A stretch of DNA of 64,000 bases from Cycas panzhihuaensis (GCA_023213395.1 CM041465.1:230399741-230463740), one strand, 5' to 3'. Positions 11,037 through 23,171 are shown, counted from the stretch's first letter. Notes: generated from the sequence alone by a model not told the origin. Numbers and translations are program-made.

Positions 11037-13629
11037 TGAAATGCTTCTGCGGGGTGGTTTCCTACGTTTAGCAAGATATGACTATATAAAACTGAGTCAG
11101 GTTAAGAGTTAGATCAATCAGTAAGGAATCACCACGTAGGGCGTCCGTGCGCCAGAGCATGGATTCAGGACCTGCAAATGGTGCTTAATTACTTTAAGGT
11201 GATCTGGGAGAGGGACGTAAGGTGAGGCCTTGGGTCGTCCCACAAGATGAGGCCCTCCTACCCTTTGGATGGCCAGGAAGAGGAAGAAGGGACCTAAAGG
11301 GTTGCATCTTCTCAAGGAAGAGAGAAGGAAACGTGTAAGTGGGGTGTGCGTAGTGTAATATCCTACGTGTAAGCTAGTCAAAGGAGTGAGGGGTGAGTAG
11401 CTCACGCTCAAGGGAAACTACCTATACGCAATAAAACAACTACGAAGAAAAAAAACACATAAATGCAAAGATGTATTCCTTCCCTTTTTCTGTTTCCTGC
11501 GTGTTTTTAATATGCAAACATATGCATGGAAACAATGCTATAGAAAAGAACAAAAGGGAAAAGATGAATACCTGGACATGGTGTTTGAATAGAGTGTTAC
11601 GATTCCCGTTGCTTTACGTGCCTTCCCGCTCTACTTGTCGCATAGGTGAGACCAACCGGCGATGGTTACCATGAGCAGTCAAAGGGGGCTATCTTACCTC
11701 CCCAAATGTGCAAAAAGAAGCAAGCAAGGCAAAGGCGAAGATAGCGAAAAAAGAAACAGAGAAAGCAACTAACAAGAGGCTAACCTATTGGTCAACTCGC
11801 CTCGTGTGTATCTCCGCTATCGCAAGACCTGTCAGTAAAAAAACATGCAAGTTTCTCCCTCTTGGAAGAGGGGATACCAAATATATCTACTATATATGTG
11901 TAAATATAAAAGAGCCGAAATCAAACTAAATCAAGAACACGTGCATATTACTCCAAAGAACTCCAAACAAGACTCCAATAAGCAACCACACCAACCGGTA
12001 CCCAAAGCAAAAGAGTTAGCCTTGGAATGGCTAGCTCACCTACAGAAATCCCCACATGGCCTCGGGGAAGGAGAAATAAACTATATTGATTGCATAGGGT
12101 AGTGAGCAAAAGAGGAAAGAAACCAGCAGGATGATATGCAAGCACACCTAAAGGATGAGGTGCTATGAGGACCTGATCATCCAATTGGGATAGGCTACAG
12201 GTCATGGACCAAACGGGAGTGGTTTTGGGGCTTATGTGGTGCCCAAAACTAGCAAATGGGGTCTGAAACCAGCATGGCAAGGGGCTGCCAATGCTGGTTT
12301 AGATCTAAAGATAGGCTTCCAAGTCGCTAGCCTAACTTCAAGGGAGGCAGTAAGTGCAAGGGAAAGAACAAAGGGGGCTAACCCTGCCTTTCTCCCTCCA
12401 CTTTTCCTTGTGTCACGCCCTCTGCACAGCCACCTTAAAGTGGACTTGTAGGAAAATGAAGGGAAGCACTACAACACAAGGTGCAAAGAGCTAGTGCTAA
12501 ATGGGCACAAAGTCAAGAAAAGCAAATATACCAAGCACTATCCATAAAAAGTAAAGGAAAGAACATGGATCTAAGAGCAAATATGGAGGAATACCTTACA
12601 TCAAAGAATATGAGTTTATTCCTGCTGGAAAATGGAAGAAAGAATCTAGATTTGGCAGGCTTTGAAGGCTGGTTTGGAGGAGAGGCCACTGTGAGAAAAC
12701 CACTATGGTATTGAGACCTTGGAGCTTTTTCTTGGAGAGTCCTATGAATGCTTTTCTTTCCACTGTGTGAACCTGCAAGAGGAGGCCTGAGCTGCTGGTG
12801 CTGAGTCTGAGATGCAACAACAATCCCTGTAGGAAGAGTAGCAGCTGAAGGATATGCCTTTTTGCAGTAGGTGATGGAGAGATGTGGGAGTGTCATAAAA
12901 AAATGAAGGAAGAAGACCCAATAATGATTGACTTTTTGGTTTTTATCTTCCACTAACCCTAAGTGAATGTTGAGAGTCACAGGGAAGTCAAAAGGCGCAA
13001 AAGCCACGTGGCAGTTCTGCGAAAAGAGCAAGAACTGCCACGTCTATTTTAAAAAACTTTTTTGAATAGTTGCACCACGGTAAACATCATGGTACTACGG
13101 CAAATATCACAGTATCGCTAAGTTTACAGAGGTGCGGACCTGTAGGCTAAAATCAGGTCAAAAATAGGGTCTAAAGTCAAACAGGGAGTATGTTAGGGCT
13201 GAACAAGTTAGGAATTGGTGCCTAGATGAGTGACAGGTGGTCAGGAGAGAGGGACAAGTCTTAATCAGGGATCCTATCATACTTGGAAAGCAAATCAAAG
13301 TATAGGTAGAATGCTGTCATGAGCGAGACGTGACTGACTAAGGTGCTGAGGGGCTGTGGAGACGATGTGGATGGCTAAGTGCCATATGGGGTGCATGACT
13401 CGCTGAAGAGTGCCCCCACTATGGGTCATCATAGGCTGAGTGGAATGCGGAAGGCACATGCAGTAATCAAGCAAGAAAGTAATGTAGTCATGCGAATGAC
13501 AGACAAGCATGCATTAGGCACTCTACTAAGTGACCTTGGTCAAACAAGAGTGAGGATGGGCACAAGAACATATACCTGAGCTTACTTAAGTCGATGCATC
13601 CCGAGTCCATTCCTGGTAGCCGGGAAACA
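11037..13629 (-). repeat. Gyp-B 5' LTR (2.6 kb)
   Basis: It begins TGTTTCCCGG on the minus strand at 13629 and ends TTTCA at 11037. It is homologous to 6561-9194 and 34715-37221, including the terminal GAGTCCATTCC block and the mid-LTR GCTAAGTTTACAG run. Open stretches within (for example 12513-13031) are not conserved between LTR copies and are not genes. Confidence 0.87.
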
Positions 13630-13634
13630 GGATG

Positions 13635-13658
13635 CAAGGGGGGCATGAGCCCCCCTTG
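13635..13658. repeat. Perfect GC-rich hairpin
   Basis: A 10-bp inverted repeat, CAAGGGGGGC (13635-13644) and GCCCCCCTTG (13649-13658), is separated by a 4-base ATGA loop. It lies 6 bases beyond the Gyp-B LTR and stands out against AT-rich flank. A similar G/C hairpin occurs in the Cop-F family LTR, so it may mark the remnant of another LTR (inference). Confidence 0.8.
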
Positions 13659-14179
13659 GCTGGGGGGTACGGAGGCAGTAGCCCCTAGCTCAAAAGGCTA
13701 ATACTAAAAAGCATATTAAATTGTAAAGAGAATAAAGGTCATTCATTCAAAATACCCCAGATTCGATGGTCAAGATTTATGCCTTGTATGACTCTCTCAT
13801 ATAGCCTGATTTTAGGGTATTTTTTCATTATGTTGATGGTGTTTGATGTATTGTGAGGAGTTGGGCAGTTGGTTGTTATTGCTATGAGCATTCTACTATA
13901 GATTATATATATTTCTCCATTTTTTTATAATAAATATTGATACATTTCTTATGTGGATGTTTCCCTAGCACATTGCTAGGGTTTTACTACATTATATTGG
14001 GTGTATATGTGATGTTTTGGATTTCTAATTCATTTATTGTATTATCTCTAGTTTAAGAACTTGCATATTAAATTTTAGTTTCGATTCTTGTAACTAGTTA
14101 CAAAATAGTTTAGATCTTGGTAGCAGTTTCTAGTTATTGGGACCTAGTTTACTTAACAAGTGGTAGTGGGAGATCAAAA
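13659..14179. other. Unassigned stretch, possible old LTR
   Basis: There is no coding signal. A G-rich start (TGGGGGGTACGGAGG) gives way to T-rich DNA. At 14158-14175 AAGTGGTAGTGGGAGATC loosely recalls a Met-tRNA primer-binding site just before ORF-K. That would make this stretch an LTR remnant, but no second copy is visible to confirm it. Confidence 0.3.
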
Positions 14180-16080
14180 ATGAAGAATACCTTGGATATT
14201 CCTATCAAAATTTAGGAGATAGATGATGAGAGAATTAGATCAGAATGGAATACTATGGTAGATGCAAATAAAAGAAAAATAAATATGACAAAAGTGGGAT
14301 TTTCCCAATATGTGTAGATGAGACTATTTCCAGTGGCATCTAGTTTTTTGTTAGTAATATCTACCAAAGCTATTATATAGATTTCAATCCTACCCAACTC
14401 AAGTGAGAAGGTACCTAAAGATAAAAGAATTCTTGGAGAATATGTGACAAAGTAATTGGGTGCTTAGGCATTAGATATCTCCACTTTAGGAATATAAATT
14501 ACAGGTATTATAGTATAGCAAAGATGATAGGTGGGTTATTTCCTTTTTACTTAAGTTATTTTGAATCAAAAGAATCTATATGTTCCAATAGATATGCATT
14601 CTATGCTTCTTAGAGTGGCATAGGGAGAAAAGTTTAATCGAGCCTCTTTTTTATTTGGTAAGTTTTTAGAGAAGTTGAATAATATTAAGATTAGTACTTA
14701 GTTGACAATGTTTTATCATTAGAATTTATTTCAAGGTCTACTATATTCACAGTGTCCAGGCTTGGACCTACCTCAAGCTAAGCAAGGATAATTAGTTCTA
14801 ACTTGTTGGATAAAATATTGTAAAAAGCAAGAAAAGAGATGGCTAAATCAAATCTAGGAAAAGGTAAAAGACTAGTTTTTATAAAAGAACAATGCAAACA
14901 GTCCCCAACCTATATTATAAGAAGAAGAACAAAATAAAAGGCAATATGAAGAGGTGACCCAAGTAGTTAAAGAACAAGCATAGAAGAAACAGAAGAAGAC
15001 TAGTGAAAAAGATGGAAAGAAAGAGGAAAATAAGAGGGAAGAGATTAGAAGGGGTAAATAAAAAGAAGGAAAATGTGAGGTACATGTTAAGCAAGAAATC
15101 CTAAAAGATGAGTCCCAGCTAGTATAATAATTAGTTAAGCCTTTGAGTATAGATGAGGAAGGAAAAAAGAGAAGAAAACTTATGACAAAAAAAAGGAAAT
15201 AAGAAATAATAAAAAATTTGAACAACCAACCAGTTGAGGTAGACTTTGATTTTAATAAAGATTTTTCAGAGGAAGGAATTAATCCAATGGAGTACAAACC
15301 ACATAATGTGGCATACTAGAAAACCTCCTTCTTAACCAAAGTAATCTGATAATTGGTTAATGAATGGGAAGCTCATAATAAGTGCCCACCTCTCAATATA
15401 CAATGAATTCAAAATGTAGAGGATCAAGTGGCTACTTGTGAAGCTAAGTTAGAATTTTTAGTTAAGTTTATTATGAATTGGATAGGTGATATATCTAGGG
15501 TGGAGCATCAAGTAAAAATTTTTCAAGATAGATTTGATAGACAAATTCCACAAGGGCTAGGTAGGGTTATATATAGGCTAGGGGATTGGATCCTATAGAC
15601 ACAAGATAATGCTACACATGCAAATCATTTTTGGTTAATGATTTCTTCATTATAGAGAGATCTAGCCTCCATAGAGCTAAAAAATAAAGAACTAGAGGAA
15701 GAAATTAAGTAGCTACATTTAGGGAAAAAACTTACAATGGCCTAATTAAAATCATTGTATGATGTTATGATTCTTTATGATCATTATAAGAAGTAAGGAA
15801 TTTCTCCACCTAGCATAGTATGCTGACTCGATCCCTAGAAAGTTCACCAAGCAATGGAAAAGATTAGGGAACAATAGTGATTTTCAAAAACTTTTAGGGA
15901 GGTAGGAATATATTGTAAATTTTTTGAAAATTTTGAATTAGTTATAAGTGAGGGTACTTGTAAGAATAGTGATTATGGAGATGTGTTCTATAAGATTATA
16001 TTAGTTGTGATGGATCAAAGGAAGATAATTACAACATGAACGAAAGAAGATGAAAAATGAAAAGTGGTCATATTTTAAGT
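14180..16080 (+). pseudogene. ORF-K: long decayed reading of unknown family
   Basis: I do not recognise the family. From ATG 14180 one frame stays in phase for about 630 codons and gives protein-like text despite nearly 40 stops. TAG is the commonest, and most stops could arise from CAG, CAA or CGA by C-to-T. The parts are a hydrophobic/mixed N-terminal third (GYFLF, FNRASFLFGKFLEKLNNIKI), a Lys/Glu-rich middle (14940-15230), then coiled-coil-like segments at 15415-15595 (VEDQVATCEAKLEFLVKF) and 15640-15760 (SIELKNKELEEEI). The stop count is near chance for AT-rich DNA, so the case rests on composition, the absence of frameshifts and TAG excess. It could be a gag-like protein of an old retroelement. 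Confidence 0.4.
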
Positions 16081-16500
16081 AGGAAAGCAACTGGAAGTTG
16101 GCATTCTTGGGATGGGTATAGTTGCAACCAACTATAGAGTTGCAATTACCTTTAAGCAATTAATGGTCATAGAAAAGAAATAAATATAAAAGGATTTTTG
16201 GGATGGGTATGTACATATATATGTATATAATTGCAAAAGAAATATAGAGTGCCATATGCTTATAATAATTATTATCAAAAGCATATTGTGTACTACATCT
16301 ATACAAATTTTGTGTACTATTCTAAGAACTAGATGCAACTTGTTAATAATAGAATGATTATGGTTGATGCTCAATTGATGGATTGATGTATGTTCCTTAA
16401 GTCTGTCACATGATAGAATCAATTAGGATACATGTTATTTCTCTTGTGCCTACTTTAGTGTATGCATAGAAGAATATAATAAGTACAAGCATACATGCAT
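16081..16500. other. No gene seen
   Basis: AT-rich DNA with short ATATAT runs near 16207-16230. No reading frame, repeat partner or element boundary was identified. Confidence 0.5.
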
Positions 16501-16998
16501 TTCTTTGCTTGCAACTTAATATAAATAGATAATCAATGGACATTTTATCAATGACTCATTTTTTATAGCTAGGGTTGAGCCTAAGAAAGTTATTAAGTAT
16601 TAAATATTGTAAATAGATTTTGTGAGTTGTTTAGCTCCAAAATCTAGTGAGAAAATATAACCTACTTTTTTTAATCCATGGAGATAGCTTAGAATGGTTA
16701 AACCAATATAGTTGTAGTTAGTTTAAACCAAGTGATATTTTAAAATTCTTAGGAGTTCCCTTAAACTTTGGTTATACTTGTTGAAATATAGGAATATGTT
16801 GTTAATAAAGTAGAGAAAAATCTTATCTTGTATTCCTCTAAGTTCTTATCCTTAACAAGAAAATTTAAAATTTGTTCTAAGATACTAATAGCATGTTTAT
16901 TATTCCTCGTGTTACATGCCATCTAATGTAGCTTATGGCAAACTATTGAAGCTTCTAAATACCTTTTTCTAGCCAAATTAGGAAGGAAAGAAATAAAT
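16501..16998 (+). pseudogene. LINE copy 1, 5'-truncated ORF2 fragment
   Basis: It is homologous by eye to 24445-24931 of LINE copy 2, where the reverse transcriptase can be recognised. The reading is broken but shows the RT region downstream of the catalytic box, with ILKFLG-like text (near 16740) followed by PLNFG. Homology with copy 2 starts abruptly at about 16501, as in 5' truncation. Cop-E1 interrupts it at 16999, and the LINE resumes at 20514. Confidence 0.7.
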
Positions 16999-17280
16999 TG
17001 TAGAAAAATAAAATTGATAGAAAATAATAATGCACAAAAAAAAAAAAATAATAAGCACCAGGATTATAATGGTATCTTTAAGGTACCTTAACTTGGATTA
17101 AGACTATAAGAATTCAATGTTACGTCAATATATTAACATGATATATTCAGTATGTATTTATAATACATAACTCGGTTATACATTGAACTCACCATAAAAT
17201 ATTAATATCATAATAAAATTAATTATATAAATATGCACTATAACTTTATCTTATGAAACCTAAATCAAGCTATTCTAACC
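16999..17280 (-). repeat. Cop-E1 3' LTR
   Basis: It matches 20231-20513, 24932-25213 and 43004-43285. Landmarks are the GGTACCTTAA block near 17080, TTATAATACA near 17158 and the terminal AGCTATTCTAAC. The run of nine C at 17279-17287 continues from the LTR edge into the polypurine tract (G run on the minus strand). Confidence 0.88.
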
Positions 17281-17287
17281 CCCCCCC

Positions 17288-17660
17288 ATAATTCACATTT
17301 GGGAATATAGATGTTGCTTTGAATTTCCAGTGCTTGATCCTTAGAAATGTCTTGAAAATAATATCTAAAACTTAGTCTTTAATTTGATCTTCAACTTATC
17401 CTTATTGTATTAATTCTTGAATGTAATAATAATGGTTGATCTTCATATGCTTCATTCTTCTTTGTAAAACTAAGTTCTCCATCATCTATATAGTATTTTG
17501 ATTATCATACTGACTCTCTATTAGTTCATTCTAATTTTGATGCAGATATTGTAGTATCTCTCTTAGATTAACTATTTCATGAACTTGAGCTTTAACTTCT
17601 TTATATTTTTCTTTAGGTTCATTATTTTAAATCACTTGAGATCTTATCATTCTCTTATCA
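17288..17660 (-). pseudogene. Cop-E1 RNase H C-terminal remnant
   Basis: RNase H is the last enzyme domain of a copia polyprotein. On the minus strand the broken reading contains VNLREILQYLHQN, a YDNQNTIQMMENLV segment and MKHMKINHYYIQELI. These correspond to the family pattern in which a CDNQSAI box is followed by RTKHI and a HxIRE helix, ending in a DQVxDI box (here DQVLDI). The conserved first Cys of CDNQ is Tyr. The position next to the 3' LTR is as expected. The rest of pol is missing, so the domain stands alone. Confidence 0.65.
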
Positions 17661-18600
17661 AAATTTAAATCAAGAATATCTACTACAGTAGGTTAAATCA
17701 TAATCCATTTATCAACTTGCAAATCCTTCTCCTTATTTGAATAACTAAAATAATATTTTAAAACTTATATACTCAAATTTGAATCAATATTCAAAATAGG
17801 AATTTCACTTGAATTTTAATTATCAGTAACATCAGTAGATATAAGTAAATTTTATTCATATTCAACTTCAAATATAATCTCCTTTGAAGTAATAGGAACA
17901 TTTGTCAAAATAAGTAAAGAAACTTTGACATCTTGAATTGCTTAATCATAGTCATTAATAAAATTTTTGTGTCTAACAATAGCAATAGGTTTTTCACACT
18001 CAACACCCTCAATAATAGTAGTTTCATCAATAGTCTCATTATATTCAATAAAATATTCATCATAATCTCTTCACATTTTGTCTTATATTCATCAACAATA
18101 TTTTCAACCATGTTCTCCTTTTCTTGACATATTTTTTATTCTTGGACTTCATATTTCTTGCATATCTTTTCTTTAGGGACTTCTGCATTTGCTTGAGAAT
18201 TAATTGTAGCATTACCTTGAGGCTTCATCATTCTAAAATGAATAAATGATATAAGAGGTTCATCAACATTTTTGAACTTATTTTTGTCTTCAACATTTAT
18301 TGGCTTTTCTTCAAATGGATTGATATCTGGAGCATAAATATGTTTCAACATATCCCATGCTTCCTTTGAAGTAGTAGCATGATATACCTAAGTGTATATA
18401 TTTGTTTTCAAAGTAGAGAAAATGTAACTAAGTGCTTCTCTATATTTTTCTAGAAGTTTTATCAATTCCTATTCTTGATCAAGTGTTAATTCAACTTTAG
18501 GATAAACTAGTTTTGGAGCTTTATATCCTTTAATAATAATATCTCATAATTACTTAACTTCTAAAATATGTCTTATTATTCTTAACCATATAAAGTAATT
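17661..18600 (-). pseudogene. gag: Cop-E1 Gag remnant
   Basis: This is the capsid-type Gag of copia elements. The minus-strand reading from about 18470 to 18300 gives YIFST then VYHATTSKEAWDMLKHIY, the hallmark A-T-x-KEAWD-L segment of the UBN2-type gag domain. The open part 18136-18351 follows with charged text (KNKFKNVDEPLISFIHFRM). Downstream, 17661-18130 reads as acidic/charged sequence with frameshifts and no known motif. The same parts occur in Cop-E2 (25700-26560). No zinc knuckle was found. A stop (TAA/TAG) stands directly before VYHATTS. Confidence 0.7.
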
Positions 18601-20214
18601 TTTCCTATTAAATCTAGGAATGATAAGAAGTGAATGAGAAAATTTTATTTTCCTAATGAAAATCAATCATAATAGGTGAAAAAATTCATCCATATGTAAT
18701 TATAAATAAACACATCGATTCATCATACTCAGTATATTATCTTATATAAATTCTACTTCTCAAATTTCTCCCATGGTTCCAAAATAATACATCAACTTTA
18801 AACTAAAATTTCTATGAAAATAAAATCAAAGCATATCAAATCATATACCAAAATTACCACCTCTAATTGAGGATTCTAACTATTTATATGGTTTGAAAAA
18901 TGAACTCCTAAAACTTAAGATATTAATAAAAATGCATAAGTACCTTTTCAAAAAAAGAAACTAAATGATTTAGGTTTCATCCCCTTTGGCAGTTTAGTTG
19001 TTGGTCATATGAATGCTATCAATGATATGGGGATGACATGTTAAGGGATAGAAAACTCTAAATAACATTCCAATCTAATTAAATTTTGTAAAACTATATA
19101 AAAAAATTACTTTGTTAAAAAATTTTGCCTCTTGTGTAGTTAAGTTTTAGTCAAATGGTGAAAATTTGATTTGGAGGATAAAAAATATAAATTGATTGCA
19201 AATTAAATTGATAAAAAATAATTGCACATTAAATAAAACTATTGAATCTATTGTAGATGTTCACAAAGGTAAATTGAAACCTACAAACAACTCGTAAATG
19301 ATTGACTTAAATAATCATACAATATGGTAGTGAGATTTCAAATGAATGATGATGGTAATATTCATAAAGATAAGGTCTTATGACCATGGCAGAGGCATGA
19401 ATATTAGACTAATGATGGTTTTTATGATGCTTCAAATAGTAGGCATAGATATTGCATACAAAAATAGGTGCCTTTATAGTGACAAATAGACAAGAAGAAC
19501 ATGCACAATAGTGGCACAATAGGTAGGACCACATAAATACAATAATCTCCATGGTTACAATATTTCAATGCCACTTTAAGATATAGACCACGAAACACAC
19601 TAGGTACTCGGGTATATACCACATACTACCAAAAGGTGCAGGTACAGATATTAATCCATAAGTAATACATGAGCTTAAAGTTTCACCCTAACACATCCAT
19701 AAATAATGAGTAAGCTCTACAAACCCATCTCCTCTCATAACATTAAATTGGAAAACTAACAAAATAAAGAACCTTCAATATAGCAAAGTGATACAATCAC
19801 CTCATAAGTAATATTAGAGTTTTAACAATGGGTGTGTATGCATAAGTGACAGATAATAATAATATAATATATAAATAATAATTATGTGTTGACTAATACT
19901 AGGTAATATATAGGTACAAGTATAAATAAAGGGCACCAATAGAAATCTATAATAGGCATGGACAAAACAATGGGTAGAGGAACACCATAAACAATAGATA
20001 GGATAAACCCTTAGTAGGGTTTTACCTTAATACCATGAACCCATGAATGGTAAATAGGTTCTTCCTCATGACCATAGCTATGATCCCATGGATAGTGTCT
20101 CCACAACTAACACTAGTAAACAAAATCACCTCACATAATAGTAGCACAATGGTAATTTTAAAAAACACATCAATGATGGAAAACCCTCATTGGAAAAATA
20201 ATGCACTTGCATAA
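18601..20214 (-). other. Cop-E1 leader
   Basis: This is a 1.6-kb AT-rich stretch between gag and the primer-binding site, matched in pieces by 26561-26812 plus 41959-43003 of Cop-E2. Cop-E2 lacks part of 19350-19640. No coding signal is seen. Confidence 0.6.
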
Positions 20215-20230
20215 CCTTGCTCTGATACCA
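20215..20230 (-). other. Cop-E1 primer-binding site
   Basis: The minus strand reads TGGTATCAGAGCAAGG immediately after the 5' LTR. This is the standard complement of the plant initiator Met-tRNA 3' end that primes copia reverse transcription. Confidence 0.92.
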
Positions 20231-20513
20231 AGAAAAAATAAAATTAATAGAAAATAATAATACAAATATGAAAAAAAAAAACAAGAAGCACCAAGATCAC
20301 AATGGTATCCTTAAGGTACCTTAACTTAGATTAAGACCATAAGAGTTCAATGTTACATCAATATATTAATATGATACATTGAGCATGTATTTATAATACA
20401 CAACTTGGCTATTCATGGGACCTACCATAAAATACTAACATCATAATAAAATTAATTACATAAATGTGCATTATAACTTTCACTGGTGAAGAATGAATGA
20501 AGCTATTCTAATA
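20231..20513 (-). repeat. Cop-E1 5' LTR
   Basis: About 283 bp, homologous to the 3' LTR at 16999-17280. The minus-strand start is TATTAGAATAGC, where Cop-E2 has the canonical TGTTA start, so the terminal TG has decayed to TA. Confidence 0.87.
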
Positions 20514-20735
20514 TGAATTAGCCATGTTAATTGGCATATCTACTACAAATCTTAAGAAATACCAAATTGGGCCTCATAGATATTAAATTATAAGGAATAA
20601 CTCTTTATTCTAGGTGGTTCATGAGAGCAGTGGAAGGATAAGAGGCTCAACAAATTTTAGTTAGTTGTAATATTATGTTTCCCTAATTTTGGGATTTTTG
20701 CCCTTAATCTGGGAGCATCAAATATAAATGAGTAG
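20514..20735 (+). pseudogene. LINE copy 1, 3' end
   Basis: This is the continuation of the LINE after Cop-E1. Translation gives SRWFMRAVEG with flanking text resembling the C-terminal part of plant LINE ORF2 (a Trp-Phe-x-Arg-Ala segment after the RT). It matches 43286-43495 closely, and both copies stop matching at the same place, after GGGAGCATCA(A/G)TATA. That makes this the probable LINE 3' end. No poly(A) tail is obvious. Confidence 0.6.
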
Positions 20736-22365
20736 CTATCCATTGGACTACATGGGTAACTAGCCACTATAATCAACATTTCTATAATAAGTCCTTCATT
20801 TATGTGGTTCATCAACAATAAGTTAATAAGTGAACATATCTTGAGAATAGGTCAAACTAATTGGCTAGTTGAATATGTTGTACATGAGTAACTTGCATCC
20901 TCCTTGTGTATACAAAAATATCATTATTAATAATCCATATAATAAGTTTTTTATGGTTTATCCTTGGATTTTATGGATTACACAATAACCATTATTACAA
21001 AAAATAATAACTCACACATGGTAATGAATATCAACAAACTAATATATTTTAAGAACTAGATATATTGCACAAGAGTAGCATGTATCTGCTTCTTGCATAT
21101 GGAAACAACTAGGTTTTATGGTTAACCCATAACCATTGTTGTCAAATTTATAACGGACTAAAATGTTTAACACCTTTTAAATGAACAAATTAATGTGATA
21201 TCCATTTTAATAACTTTAAATATTTTTATAAATCTTTGCCTTTTTGTCAAATTTCTCTTTCACTTAATATCATTTCCTATATTTCTTCAAAATAGATCCT
21301 CTTGAGCTTAAAATTATGTAAAAAATAAATAAAATGAGTTATTTTAATTATTTTTTATTATTTTCTCTTTAAATATAAGCCCAAAAATATCAATCATACA
21401 TAAACATTATTTAACATCATTATAACAACCTTTAAACAACATTATTTAATTAAATTATGCTTGGAAATTTTAAAATAAATACCTTATAAGTGATACCAAC
21501 TTTCCTTTTCTCTACTTCATCTATTAAAATCCATCTTCATTATCTTCATATTATAGGTTTGAGTAGGAAGTAGCAATGGTAGTGTTGAGTGTGTAGGGAA
21601 GTAGATCAACTCTTTTGTATGTGTAAGTCTAGAAGCCATTCTTCTTCCTCCTTTGCATGTGTAAATAATAAGCCATACTTGTAAGACAGGATCTTTATGT
21701 CATCTCCATTATTGGGTGTAGGCTCTATGTGAAGTGGTAACATCATCTTCTTCATGTGTAGGGCATGACCTTTGACAATGATATCACTTCTCTATTTGTT
21801 GCACATCACTTTTTCCTCTCTCCTATTTTACTCCCTCTACTGTAGTCCAAATGTTGGATAAGCATGATTCCTAAAATATTCAATACTACACATTTGAAGT
21901 GATGCCTAAATAAGATTCATCTTTTAATGATGGTAGAAAGACTATTGAGGATACCATTCAAGAACTTAAGAGGACTATCCAGGCTTTGGAAGAGGAGGTA
22001 GATTGTATGAAAATATAGTCTACTATGAATGAGTAATAGTTCACAACCTCTCTCATGTCTGTTAATCACAAGAACATTCTTTAGTTAGGCATAAAGATAA
22101 TCTCATATGAAATATTTACTAAAAGGTATTTTTAGCAACCTAAGCTAACCCAAATATACTTGATCCAAAATAGAGGATTCTCAGTGATGATCTTGTCAAT
22201 ATAATTATTCCTTCTCTTAAAAGAAGAATATAGTTCTTGCTTCCTAAAATTTTAATTTATTTCTTTTATGATACAATGAAGATGATAACCCCTCAACATT
22301 TTCAAGGCAATTAGAAGCTTACAAAAGTCAAGAAAATTGAACGAAACAATAGAGAGAAGTAAAAA
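20736..22365. other. AT-rich DNA with no convincing gene
   Basis: It has no LTR, primer-binding site or RT motif. A short interrupted plus-strand reading at 21903-22180 is Glu/Lys-rich (TIQELKRTIQALEEEVDCM) and coiled-coil-like. It may be the remnant of a gag-type protein, but this is too weak to name. Confidence 0.45.
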
Positions 22366-22587
<222 letters not shown>

Positions 22588-23171
22588 ACATCTTTTAAAT
22601 ATGGGTTTTAACATCATATAATAACTTTTAAAAAGGAATATATATTTCATATTTACCTATATTCTCTTAGACAACAACATAGTTTTTATAGTAGTATAAA
22701 GCAGAGGAGTAAATCCTTCTCTAACAAGTGAATGTCCAGATTCATGAGTGCAAATATTTCTTAAAAGAAGAGATGTTATAAAATATACTAAGAGGCATTT
22801 TAAACCCTCATTTTAAAATAATTTTAGCAGCCTTTTTGTGGACTTAGATCTAACAACAGACATTTATATGGGATACTTATAAAGGCTTCCATATTGAGGC
22901 TAGAAATAACTATAAAAATAATTTTTTGATACTTAATTATATAACTATCCCTATTCACACACTCTTTAGATTATTTTATATTTTATGTTTAAGGCATTCT
23001 TGAGTTATGGCCACATAGAAATGTGTATCAACCCATAACAAGTTGATTAATGAGAGTTATCATATATTTGGTAAGCTGTCATATACGTATGTATATCATC
23101 CTTTTTTCTAATTTAAAGTTTGGATGTTCTTCCATTTCATTGTGTTAACTTATAAATGCTTAATCTCTCTC
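22588..23171. other. No gene seen
   Basis: AT-rich sequence between the microsatellite and solo LTR F2. The last five bases, CTCTC (23167-23171), are the target duplication of that LTR. Confidence 0.5.

Larger units (their letters stand above)
9195..13629 (-). mobile_element. Gyp-B: Ty3/gypsy element split by Gyp-A
   Basis: This is a second member of the Gyp-A family, with 5' LTR 11037-13629, leader, and gag down to 9195. There the reading stops abruptly at the LTR of Gyp-A. Gyp-B gag at 9200-9240 aligns with Gyp-A gag at about 4715-4755, so the junction falls in mid-gene, as expected when Gyp-A inserted into Gyp-B. The rest of Gyp-B should lie beyond Gyp-A, outside the window. The flank after its LTR is GGATG (13630-13634), the predicted target duplication. 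Confidence 0.85.
16999..20513 (-). mobile_element. Cop-E1: internally deleted Ty1/copia element
   Basis: The LTRs are 16999-17280 (3') and 20231-20513 (5'), each about 282 bp. A perfect primer-binding site, TGGTATCAGAGCAAGG (initiator Met tRNA), adjoins the 5' LTR on the minus strand. Flanks TAAAT (16994-16998) and TGAAT (20514-20518) are a target duplication with one mismatch. The interior of about 2.9 kb holds a gag remnant and an RNase H tail but no recognisable protease, integrase or RT. It is a deletion derivative that could move only with enzymes supplied in trans. Cop-E2 is its duplicate at the same LINE position. Confidence 0.85.

Noticed and set aside
12513-13031. 172-codon open stretch in the Gyp-B LTR
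   Set aside because: Not conserved at the same place in the Gyp-A or Gyp-C LTRs; no domain; LTR sequence.
14872-15297. 141-codon minus-strand open stretch rich in Ser/Phe/Leu
   Set aside because: Antisense to the purine-rich middle of ORF-K; the composition is the mirror of Lys/Glu-rich text. Neither strand is proven coding, but the plus-strand phase is longer and more protein-like.
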